DNA of 64,000 nucleotides from Muribaculaceae bacterium (GTDB lineage: Bacteria > Bacteroidota > Bacteroidia > Bacteroidales > Muribaculaceae), in NCBI GenBank assembly GCA_022510405.1, contig JAFLTP010000016.1, positions 1 through 64,000 on the forward strand, written 5' to 3'. The position numbers and the translations under genes were made by a program. This document shows, piece by piece, positions 56,701 through 63,633 of the stretch. A model generated the notes under the pieces. It ran no database searches and was not told the origin of the DNA. It was given only the letters and a program-made list of their open reading frames with translations. Position 1 is the first letter of the stretch. Every line of letters starts with the position of its first letter.

Positions 56701-59700
56701 CCGCTAAGAAGATAAAGGAGGTCAACCTCATCGATGACAAACGTGAAGGAGAACTTGAAAAATTCCGCACTGTAGCGATTGCAGATCCAAAATTCCATTA
56801 CTTCCAGGAGGCCGTGGAATATTATGCCAAGGAAAGACCTGATAGAACTGCACTAATCGCTTGTGATGCAAAATATACTTACAAGGAATTTGATGAAACC
56901 GCAAACATTATTGCAAACAATCTGATTAAACTGGGAGTTAGACCCAGAAGTAAGGTTGCCATCCTTTTGCCACGAACTTCAAAGGTGATTCTATCAATGT
57001 ACGGCGTAATGAAAGCAGGAAGTGCATATATTCCTTGTGATCCTGAATATCCCGTGGATAGGATACAGCATATCTTGAATGACAGTGAGGCCGCTTACGT
57101 CATAACCACTGCCAACCGTCTGAAAGATTTCAGTAATGCCATCGATGTGGAAATGCTGTTGAAAGGTGATTCATCCCGACCAAAACTTGAAATAACCCCC
57201 AAAGATCTTGCTTATCTTATTTATACTTCGGGATCCACCGGCAAACCGAAAGGTGTAATGCTTCGACATGAAAGTATAGCCAACTATCTTCTCGATAATC
57301 CTGCCAATACTCACATTCATGCTTTGGCTACAAGAGCCAATACCCTTCTTTCCATCACCACTATATCTTTCGATATGAGTCTTAAGGAAATCGGAGCAGC
57401 TCTGAATAATGGTTTGACCCTTGTATTCGCGGATGAAGAACAAACCACCAATCCTATTACCCTTTCAAAGCTTTTCAAGGAAACGAATGCGGATGCTTTC
57501 AACACAACACCTTCGAGAATGCTCCAGTTCATGGAACTGCCTGCCTTTGCGGATGCTATAGGTCAATGTAAGGTGATTATGTGCGGTGGTGAAAAATATG
57601 CCGACGGTCTGCTTGACAAACTGCGTGCGGCCGCTACGGAAGCTCAGATTTTCAATACTTATGGACCAACGGAAATTACTGTCTCTTCGAATTGTAAGGA
57701 TCTCACGCACACTGACCGTGTCAGTGTGGGCAAACCCCTTTTGAACGTCACTGAATTTGTGGTTGACAAAGATGGCAATGAACTTCCGGCAGGTATTGTA
57801 GGGGAACTTTACATCAGTGGTCTTGGCGTTGCTACGGGTTATAACAATCTTTCCGAAATGACAGCTGAAAGATTTATAGATTACAAAGGATTGAGAATTT
57901 ATAAGTCGGGTGACTATGCAAGGTGGACAGAGGAAGGCGATGTTGAAATTCTTGGTAGAACCGACAACCAGATAAAGCTCCGCGGATTGAGAATAGAACT
58001 CGGAGAGGTGGAAGCTGCAATTGCAGCCGTTCCTGGTGTAAAAAATGTCGTGGTCAAGATTGTAAAGATTAAAGGTGAGGAACACCTTGCTGCTTATTTT
58101 GTGGCCGACCATAAAATTGATATTTCCGAACTTAAAAACGAACTTGGAAAGAATCTCACCAAATATATGGTACCCACAGCCTATCTGCAAATGGATAAGT
58201 TCCCCCTTACTCCAAATGGCAAGACTGATGTCAAGTCTCTTCCTGCCCCTGAAATAGCACTTACCGGTGAATATGAAGCTCCGGCTAATGAAACCGAACA
58301 GAATATCGCAGATATTTTCGCTAAAATTTTGAAACTCGACAAAATTGGAGCTAATGACAGCTTCTATGAGTTAGGTGGAACTTCTCTTGTAACTACCCGT
58401 GTAATCATTGAAACAGATAAGTTAGGTTATAATGTTGCATATGGTGATGTTTTTGCCAATCCCACGCCCAGAAAACTGGCTAATTTCATTCTTGGAATTT
58501 CTGATGAAGACAAGGAAAAGGATGATGTGAAGGATTACGATTACTCGGCTATCAACGCTCTACTCAGACAAAATAATCTTGATGCTTTCCGTTTGGGAGA
58601 GAATATCCCGCTTGGCAAAGTTTTGCTAACCGGAGCCACTGGTTATCTTGGCATTCATATTCTTAAGGAACTTATAGATTCAGATGCTGAGGAAATCTAT
58701 TGCCTTGTAAGGTCAAAGGATACAAAAGAGGCTGAAGAACGATTGAAAACACTTTTGTTCTATTATTTTGAGAATACATTCGATAATCTCATCGGCAGAC
58801 GTCTGCACTTGATTCCCGGAGATGTCACATCCCCAATTGATACTTCAATCAAGACAGATACCCTTATCAACTGTGCGGCGATTGTAAAACATTTTGCAGA
58901 GGGAACAGAAATCGAGGATGTAAATGTCGGTGGAGCTCAACATTGTATCGATTATTGCCTCGCCACAGGAGCCAAAATTATTCAGATTTCAACAGCAAGC
59001 ACACGCGGCTTGAGTGTAAATGGCATTCCGGCTCCCGGCAAAATTTTCAATGAGGAGAGACTTTACATGGGTCAATATCTTGGAAATAAATACATTCTTT
59101 CTAAATTCATTGCAGAAAGAATGGTGCTGGAGGCTGTGGCAGCCAAGGGTCTTGTAGGAAAAATTATGCGTGTGGGTAATCTTGCCCCAAGAAGCACTGA
59201 TGGTGAATTCCAGGTAAATTTCCAAACAAATTCCTTTATGGGAAGATTGAAGGTTTACAATATGCTTGGATGTTGCCCATTTGATTCAAGAGACCTCACC
59301 GTTGAATTCTCTCCGATAAATGAAGTTGCAAAAGCGATTGTGAAACTCTCCGGCACTCCCAAGGAATGTGTTGTATTCCATCCCTACAACAATCATAATG
59401 TATTGTTCGGCGATGTGCTAAGTGAACTGCGTCACATAGGGGATGGTGTAAAATTTGTAGAAATCGACAAATTCTCAAAAGCTTTGGAAGAAGCTAAGGA
59501 AGACCCCATAAAAGCTAAACAATTGTCAAGTCTTTTGGCTTATCAAAATATGGCTAAAGGACAAAAGTCATCAGATGTGCTTCGGCAGAATGCCTATACG
59601 ATGCAGGTGCTTTATCGTCTCGGATTCTCATGGTCGGTAACTTCCTGGGATTATGTCGATAGATTTATAACCGCGATCGAAGGCCTCGGCTTCTTCGACT

Positions 59701-59705
59701 CATAA
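50781..59705 (+). CDS. Three-module NRPS with terminal reductase (A-T-C-A-T-C-A-T-R)
   Basis: 2974 aa. A1 about 1-475 (TSGSTGEPKG at 138); T1 with GGDS, Ser510; C2 about 560-985 (HHIIYDG at 682); A2 about 1000-1470 (YTSGSTGVPKG at 1134, YNVYGPTE near 1263); T2 with DYGLTS, Ser1517; C3 about 1580-2000 (HHLVFDG at 1701); A3 about 2015-2465 (YTSGSTGKPKG at 2148); T3 with LGGTS, Ser2535; R about 2610-2974 (GATGYLG at 2618, catalytic YxxxK at 2771-2775). By hand alignment to GrsA, A1 has Ile182 where Asp235 should be and FGMSE instead of YGPTE, typical of acid-activating enzymes. A2 reads D-A-M-F-S-G-V-I and A3 D-M-K-N-M-G-T-V; I do not assign substrates. The reductase would release a peptide aldehyde. 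There is no epimerase, methyltransferase or thioesterase. Confidence 0.93.
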   Translation: MTNAFLQPFWNTFEKYGDNIAIVDKHGRKTSYKELYDLIRRVAYSLDKMNLPKNSFIPIYLPTSMEYIAAMMAIWMTGHTPVPMGHSYPAERIEFIKRHSEGPIVIDEELFDKLSSTSEKYSNHQEHRMDENALMIYTSGSTGEPKGIVHTFESLLFGNLYGIKSPVDPSQKWGATAPLYFIAGVTINFKVLRGGGELHLYDDEIRFDPIKMAEYISDNGITHTFISPSMLGNFKNHSKSLKTVYAGSEKVSNQSSRDGYTLYNIFGMSEMVGGIQPFRVDKPYDATPIGYPDKESGFDFRIIDNEGNDVPQGQDGELIVKGHFAKEYYKDPEKTAKLYDKDGWLHTGDVMRLLPDGALQYVNRKDWMVKINGQRVEPGEVEAVMRKVDGVKEAIVKGFNSDNGSQFICGYFIADQDSEITPEQIKEELLKKLPSYMVPRHIVKMDRFPLLPNGKVNRKILEAPSADDLKVEFVAPRNNTEKELCDAFAEVFNLTQVGIEDDFFLLGGDSIKVMKLQQLCKNLDLTSKLIYKERTPKNIAKALSHKISESVKYDLETPVTLTQTQAGIFAESMARLGEASYNIPQLFELGKSVDLNKLVKAIEKVIEAHPFLKVKIREDKEGNPMLIPQDYRYEQRIKKISQNDFDNMVNNLIQPFNIIKDPLFRIELLETDKNKYLFMDFHHIIYDGTSMKIFLQDLNKAYSGGEIEPESFNGFDIALEEEGLRKTEAYQEAKNWYEKSFGSLEIDSMPVPDTHVDTVAFQSYDYPLELSVEAMNKYCEKTGISPNILNISAFGKLLGTFVNSKEALFATIYNGRNSGKVERTIDMMVKTLPVYCKWDSDTKIVEYLKSMQQQILGAMNNDIYSFAELAAETGINSDILFAYQGDYLSIDNLLDFQVKEIQLQRNATGSPLDFQVFIKDGKLILHAEYMSNRFSQKFIEEMCLSYSSIIKSMTEYDLMNEVELTTKDQILELDSFNNTDVAYDNSQTVISLFEKAALSYPENTAVIFENRKYSYKQTDQITDKVAAEIECRGLGEGDVVSILIPRSEWIVMASLGASKTGCTYQPLDHTYPKDRLNFMVKDSGAKLLITTESLRESLDEYEGDVLYISDIEKSTKQRSHTDKTKPETLFTLLYTSGSTGVPKGVKLDHANLVCFIDWYIKYYNLKAGDCVGAYASYGFDANMMDMYPALCNGSAVCIVPEDIRLDMERLNSYLMENGVTHMFMTTQVGRQFASDIEKTSLQYLSMGGEKLISFPVPDNYKTYNVYGPTECTIFSSIYPLKKGETDIPIGKILDNMKGYIVNEEGKRVPVGAVGELWIAGPHVAEGYLNRPEKTAEVFIMNPFDEGDYVKVYRTGDMVRYRADGNIDFVGRSDGQVKIRGFRIELSEVEAVIREFEGIKNATVMAYDHPSGGKYIAAYVVSDKPVDVNALNDFIRESKPPYMVPAITMQIESIPLNQNHKVNKRALPVPEFKVEKDSADNNRPLNVLEKEILSIAEKVLGNEGLGVTTPFTDYGLTSILSIKLASQLYKRFEIEIPSKSLLNGGSVESVENIILNQLINCEKSDAPSIKTEETKITSSPLSFPQTGVYFECMKRPADVTYNIPAMFKFDKGVTVEKLAEAVISIIGAHPFLASKFENTENGVMQVLIEDHKPEVKISQMNEEELDSYKNSFVKPFHLSNGPLYRIEIVDTGDNKYLLTDFHHLVFDGTSLDIFLHQLQDSLNGKVPEPENYDYAKYVADEKEFEKSQSFEENKQYFAELLSELENVSEIPNDLKGKEAEGKLKNVAEPFDLDKVEKYAKQLGVTPASVMLASTFYTVSRYVNDSNVYLSTISSGRSDVRTGETFGMFVNTLPLAFKIGDESTEEFIKRSAGVFQGVLEHEKYPFAKIAADYGYKPEIVYEYQLGVIGENDFPELKGMESLELDVAKFKVSVHIELADGKPSVVVYYNDALYSQRLMEGMARSIVIVTDKLLQEPAKKIKEVNLIDDKREGELEKFRTVAIADPKFHYFQEAVEYYAKERPDRTALIACDAKYTYKEFDETANIIANNLIKLGVRPRSKVAILLPRTSKVILSMYGVMKAGSAYIPCDPEYPVDRIQHILNDSEAAYVITTANRLKDFSNAIDVEMLLKGDSSRPKLEITPKDLAYLIYTSGSTGKPKGVMLRHESIANYLLDNPANTHIHALATRANTLLSITTISFDMSLKEIGAALNNGLTLVFADEEQTTNPITLSKLFKETNADAFNTTPSRMLQFMELPAFADAIGQCKVIMCGGEKYADGLLDKLRAAATEAQIFNTYGPTEITVSSNCKDLTHTDRVSVGKPLLNVTEFVVDKDGNELPAGIVGELYISGLGVATGYNNLSEMTAERFIDYKGLRIYKSGDYARWTEEGDVEILGRTDNQIKLRGLRIELGEVEAAIAAVPGVKNVVVKIVKIKGEEHLAAYFVADHKIDISELKNELGKNLTKYMVPTAYLQMDKFPLTPNGKTDVKSLPAPEIALTGEYEAPANETEQNIADIFAKILKLDKIGANDSFYELGGTSLVTTRVIIETDKLGYNVAYGDVFANPTPRKLANFILGISDEDKEKDDVKDYDYSAINALLRQNNLDAFRLGENIPLGKVLLTGATGYLGIHILKELIDSDAEEIYCLVRSKDTKEAEERLKTLLFYYFENTFDNLIGRRLHLIPGDVTSPIDTSIKTDTLINCAAIVKHFAEGTEIEDVNVGGAQHCIDYCLATGAKIIQISTASTRGLSVNGIPAPGKIFNEERLYMGQYLGNKYILSKFIAERMVLEAVAAKGLVGKIMRVGNLAPRSTDGEFQVNFQTNSFMGRLKVYNMLGCCPFDSRDLTVEFSPINEVAKAIVKLSGTPKECVVFHPYNNHNVLFGDVLSELRHIGDGVKFVEIDKFSKALEEAKEDPIKAKQLSSLLAYQNMAKGQKSSDVLRQNAYTMQVLYRLGFSWSVTSWDYVDRFITAIEGLGFFDS

Positions 59706-59715
59706 TTGAAGGGAT

Positions 59716-61071
59716 ATGAAAACCATAGATTATAAAACAGCAGTAAAGTTAATTGAAGAAGGAGGCTCTCTCTCAAAAAAAGAAAGAATGAGACTTCAAA
59801 ATCAACGCTTGCATGAACTGGTGGAATATGTTAGGTTAAATTCTCCTTATTTCAAGGAACTCTATAGGGATTTACCGGAAAATTTTACTTTGGAAGATCT
59901 TCCTATCACTACCAAGAAAGCCATGCAGGATAATTATAGCGAGTGGCTAACAAACCCTGATTTAAATAAGGATGTCGTCAGGAAATATCTTGATCGGGAT
60001 ATTTCTGACAATTCTTTGTTATTGGATAAATGCACTGCCTTGCAGACAAGTGGTTCCACTGGTGAACCCCTAATGATGGTTCGGGATGATTACCATAACA
60101 AAATACATGGAGCATTAGTGAATCATCGGTTGATGAGAGGATTGGATCCAAATATATTAAATCCTTCGAAATATAAAATTGCAACCGTGATACACACCTC
60201 TCCGGGAGCCTCAAGCTACAATGGTTATCTTCGGGCACTGGCAGCCTTCCCGGATTATGTGCAGAATATGTTGGCTATTTCTGTTTTGGAAGATATTGAT
60301 ACTATCGTAAAGAAACTGAATGATTTTCAACCCGATGTTGTAACTGGTTATGCCTCCTCGTTAATACTTCTTGCAAAAGAAAAGAAGGAAGGGAGATTGA
60401 ATATTAATCCGAAATTGATAGCCAATTCAGCAGAACTGCTTTCGGATAAAGGTTATTTTGAACTTGAAGATGCATTCCGTTGCAAAGTAATCAATAATTA
60501 TTGCATGACTGAGGGAGGTGAAGTGGCAATGGCAAATGGAGGTCCTGAAATGAAACTCAATGAAGATTGGGTTATCGTGGAACCGGTGGATAAAAATCTT
60601 CTACCGGTGAAGGATCGCACCAAATTTTCAGACGGAATTCTTATAACAGATCTAAGTAACTTCGTGCAACCAATAATCCGTTATTACGTGGGTGACAGAG
60701 TGAAAATTGTAGAACCGCAAGACCACACATCACTTCCTGAATTGAAGATTGACGGCCGGACACATCCATTTTTTACTTTGGCTGGGAAGAAATACACAAT
60801 GGTATTTATTCTTACTAAAGCAGAAGTGTGGCCCGGATTAATGAAAATTCAGGTTGTACAGATTTCCCCCGACACTCTTGAAATAAGAGGGGTATGTTTC
60901 CCGGGTGAAAATCCAAATGAAGTTTTGGATGGATTGAGTAAACAATTGGAAAAATATTTTCACGATAACGGATGCAAAGGAGCACATGTCACTTACTCTT
61001 TGCAACCTCTTCTCCATAATAAAAAAGGCGGTAAAATTCCTGAATACGTTAATTTGATGAATCAGGATTAA
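59716..61071 (+). CDS. PaaK-like adenylate-forming ligase
   Basis: 451 aa. It starts ERMRLQNQRLHELVEYVRLNSPYFKELYRDLP, typical of the phenylacetate-CoA ligase/coenzyme F390 synthetase family. The adenylation P-loop LQTSGSTGEPLMMV lies near residue 113, with NNYCMTEGGEVAMANG near 265, the ITDLSNFVQPIIRYYVGDRV segment near 315 and GRTHPFFTLAGKKY near 345. Such enzymes activate an aromatic or other carboxylic acid as an acyl-adenylate and usually make the CoA thioester. It starts 10 nt after the NRPS. It may prepare or load the acyl starter, or modify the product; the substrate is unknown. Confidence 0.82.
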   Translation: MKTIDYKTAVKLIEEGGSLSKKERMRLQNQRLHELVEYVRLNSPYFKELYRDLPENFTLEDLPITTKKAMQDNYSEWLTNPDLNKDVVRKYLDRDISDNSLLLDKCTALQTSGSTGEPLMMVRDDYHNKIHGALVNHRLMRGLDPNILNPSKYKIATVIHTSPGASSYNGYLRALAAFPDYVQNMLAISVLEDIDTIVKKLNDFQPDVVTGYASSLILLAKEKKEGRLNINPKLIANSAELLSDKGYFELEDAFRCKVINNYCMTEGGEVAMANGGPEMKLNEDWVIVEPVDKNLLPVKDRTKFSDGILITDLSNFVQPIIRYYVGDRVKIVEPQDHTSLPELKIDGRTHPFFTLAGKKYTMVFILTKAEVWPGLMKIQVVQISPDTLEIRGVCFPGENPNEVLDGLSKQLEKYFHDNGCKGAHVTYSLQPLLHNKKGGKIPEYVNLMNQD

Positions 61072-61084
61072 GAGAGCATTGTAA

Positions 61085-63325
61085 ATGGTTAAGAGTTCCA
61101 TTAAGAGAATCAATAAAGCCATCGGAGCCAACGGTATTTTTCTTATCGTTGTTGCGGCTGCATTGCTGATTGCCATTTACATTATAATGTACCAATTCAC
61201 ACGTAATGAGATTAATGAAGATGTGAAACTAAGGGCCCAAAGTGAACTCTCGGCTAAAAGTCTCACAATTCAGAAAATCATGAATGAGGTGGAAACTGCC
61301 GTTAGAAATCATGCTGATGATGTCACAAGATTTATAAATCATCCGGATTCAATGTTTTCTGTTGCTAAAAATCTGGTGGAATTGAATCCGAATATAACAG
61401 GCAGTTCAGTTTCTTTCATAGAAAATTTCTATCCATCTCGGGGTAAATGGTTTGAGGCTTATGCTGTAAGGGATTCAGTGGGAAATATTTCAACCATGCA
61501 ACTTGGTTCGGAAACTCATGACTATTTCAAAAGTGAATTTTTCATTAAGCCGGTAAATTTAGGCAAAGCCGTATGGACAAATCCTTATCTTGACAGTGAA
61601 GGAGCCAAGATGATGCTTACCACCTATTCGGTGCCGATATATGACAATCAAGGGAAAGTAATCGCTGTCCTGGATGCCGATATTTCTTTAGATTGGCTTG
61701 ATGAAGTGTTGACAGTGGAATACGCATATCCCTCGAGCTATCATGTTCTGCTTTCCAAAACTGGACAGTTGATGTCGGTGGCAGACAGAAATTTCTTGAT
61801 GAAAACTATTCCGGAAATGAGTGAGTCATATGGTAATGACACTTTTCTTCCCTTAAATGACGGAATGTTATCAGGAAAAACCGGTGAAACCATTATAGTA
61901 GATAAAAAAGGGAATAAATACCAATCTTTTTATATGCCGGTTGATGATGATACGGGTTGGTCAATCGCGATAATTAATTCTGAAAAGGAAATCTTCGCGG
62001 ATTTCCATAAGATGCGTGTCACTCTTCTGTGGCTAAGTATTGCAGGATTTTTAATTTTGGTTCTTATCATACTGAGAACGATCCTTAATATTAAAAAACT
62101 TGAGAAAGTTTCTACGGAACGTGAAAGAATCAGAAGTGAACTGCAGATCGCTTCATCTATACAGTCGGGTATGTTGCCTAAAGAAAATGTTTTGGAGGGG
62201 GCAAATGAAAAGATCGATATAGAACCTTATCTGGAACCGGCAAAAGAAGTCGGAGGTGACCTTTATGATTACTTCATAAAAGATAACTTCCTATACTTCT
62301 GTATCGGGGACGTAAGTGGCAAAGGAGTGCCGGCATCTCTTTTCATGGCTGTGGCACGTTCTCTTTTCAGGGCTTTGGCTTCAAATTCTGTGGAACCCTC
62401 CAAAGTGATTTACGGAATGAACAATACCTTGGCGGAATTTAATGAAAAGGAAATGTTTGTGACTTTATTTTTAGGAATCCTTGATTTAAAGACCGGTAGA
62501 TTAAATTATTGCAATGCAGGACATGATGCTCCTGTTATTTTAGACTCAAATGGAGTCGACTCCATAAATGTGTTTCCTAATCTTCCTTTGGGAATTTTCC
62601 CGGATTTCGATTTTAAGCAACAGATGGTGCAGCTCCGAAAAAATTCAATCCTTTTTCTTTTCACTGATGGTGTCACTGAAGCAATGAACATTGAAAAGGA
62701 AGAATTCGGCGAAGAAAGATTGATGCGGGATCTTAAGAAGATTTACTCTAACAAGTTAAATATAAGTCCCAAAGAATTGATTTCTGAACTCTTGTTTATG
62801 ATCAAAGATTTCGTAGGAAAAGCCGAACAAAGCGATGATCTCACCATGCTTGCTTTCAAATTCAATAGGTCTGACTCATTTGTGGAACAACATATTTCTT
62901 TAAAGAATAATATAAATGAAATCGGCAAATTAAATAACTTTGTAGAAAATATTTGCACACAACAAAATCTTCCGCCGGAACTTATCATGGATTTGAAATT
63001 GGCTATTGAAGAGGTTGTAGCGAATACCATAAATTATGGTTTTGACAAAATTGAGGATGCTAAAATATCGGTTAGTCTGAAATTTAAACCTAATGAAGTT
63101 CTAATTGAAATAAAGGATAATGGAAAGGCTTTTGATCCTACAATATCATCGGAAGTAAATATTGATGCTGCTTTGGAAGAACGAACCATCGGAGGTTTAG
63201 GACTTTTCTTAGTCAAGCAACTCACCGATTCCATCTCATACCGACGAGTTGATAACCTAAATATCCTCTCCCTCTCCAAAAATTACAATAACAACAATAA
63301 CAACAATAACAACAATAACAACTAA
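61085..63325 (+). CDS. Membrane sensor with PP2C/SpoIIE phosphatase and RsbW-like domain
   Basis: 746 aa. Membrane helix at about 12-35, periplasmic CACHE-like sensor about 40-300 (MLTTYSVPIYDNQGKVIAVLDADISLDWL is typical), second helix about 308-332, then a short coiled linker. An RsbU/SpoIIE PP2C phosphatase covers about 350-598, with metal-binding Asp in GGDLYDY (392), GDVSGKG (409), TDGVTEA (528) and SDDLTML (584/585). A C-terminal RsbW-like ATPase (about 605-735) has N-box LAIEEVVANTINYG, G1 IKDNGKAFDP and G2 IGGLGLFLVKQL. The chain ends in a run of 12 Asn encoded by a 9-bp repeat. It probably dephosphorylates the STAS protein encoded next in response to a periplasmic ligand. It starts 13 nt after the ligase gene. 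Confidence 0.88.
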   Translation: MVKSSIKRINKAIGANGIFLIVVAAALLIAIYIIMYQFTRNEINEDVKLRAQSELSAKSLTIQKIMNEVETAVRNHADDVTRFINHPDSMFSVAKNLVELNPNITGSSVSFIENFYPSRGKWFEAYAVRDSVGNISTMQLGSETHDYFKSEFFIKPVNLGKAVWTNPYLDSEGAKMMLTTYSVPIYDNQGKVIAVLDADISLDWLDEVLTVEYAYPSSYHVLLSKTGQLMSVADRNFLMKTIPEMSESYGNDTFLPLNDGMLSGKTGETIIVDKKGNKYQSFYMPVDDDTGWSIAIINSEKEIFADFHKMRVTLLWLSIAGFLILVLIILRTILNIKKLEKVSTERERIRSELQIASSIQSGMLPKENVLEGANEKIDIEPYLEPAKEVGGDLYDYFIKDNFLYFCIGDVSGKGVPASLFMAVARSLFRALASNSVEPSKVIYGMNNTLAEFNEKEMFVTLFLGILDLKTGRLNYCNAGHDAPVILDSNGVDSINVFPNLPLGIFPDFDFKQQMVQLRKNSILFLFTDGVTEAMNIEKEEFGEERLMRDLKKIYSNKLNISPKELISELLFMIKDFVGKAEQSDDLTMLAFKFNRSDSFVEQHISLKNNINEIGKLNNFVENICTQQNLPPELIMDLKLAIEEVVANTINYGFDKIEDAKISVSLKFKPNEVLIEIKDNGKAFDPTISSEVNIDAALEERTIGGLGLFLVKQLTDSISYRRVDNLNILSLSKNYNNNNNNNNNNNN
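63287..63322 (+). repeat. 9-bp in-frame repeat encoding poly-Asn
   Basis: Four copies of AATAACAAC (or its rotations) at the 3' end of the sensor-phosphatase gene encode 12 consecutive Asn just before the stop codon. Length can change in steps of three codons without frameshift. Confidence 0.85.
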
Positions 63326-63330
63326 ACTCA

Positions 63331-63633
63331 ATGAAAACAACAATCAAAGAAGAAGGAGATAAAATTTTAGTGACACTTGAAGGCGATCTTGACACTGCTG
63401 CTGCTCAGGAAACAGAAAAAGATTTCCAAACCCTTATGAATGCCAAAGACAAGAATATCATTATAGATTGCAAGAATTTAAACTATATATCTTCAAGTGG
63501 TCTTAGACTGTTCCTGAGTCTTCTTAAGAGTTGCAAACCAAACGGAAACTCTCTCACTCTTGAGAATCTTAACGACAACATCAAAAAGGTCTTCACAATG
63601 ACCGGATTCTCCTCGCTTTTCAATATCAAATGA
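63331..63633 (+). CDS. STAS-domain anti-anti-sigma-factor-like protein
   Basis: 100 aa, a single STAS domain: VTLEGDLDTAAAQETEKDF at the start and IIIDCKNLNYISSSGLRLFLSLLKSC in the middle. By alignment with SpoIIAA (DSSG) the phospho-acceptor is Ser55 in ISSSGL; the preceding Asp is replaced by Ser54. In partner switches the unphosphorylated form binds and sequesters an RsbW-type kinase. Two such kinase domains and a PP2C phosphatase are in the same operon. It starts 5 nt after the sensor gene and overlaps the next gene by 4 nt (ATGA). Confidence 0.9.
   Translation: MKTTIKEEGDKILVTLEGDLDTAAAQETEKDFQTLMNAKDKNIIIDCKNLNYISSSGLRLFLSLLKSCKPNGNSLTLENLNDNIKKVFTMTGFSSLFNIK

Noticed and set aside
57465-58190. 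241-aa minus-strand ORF inside the NRPS
   Set aside because: Antisense to the A3 domain with no known motif; codon-bias shadow.
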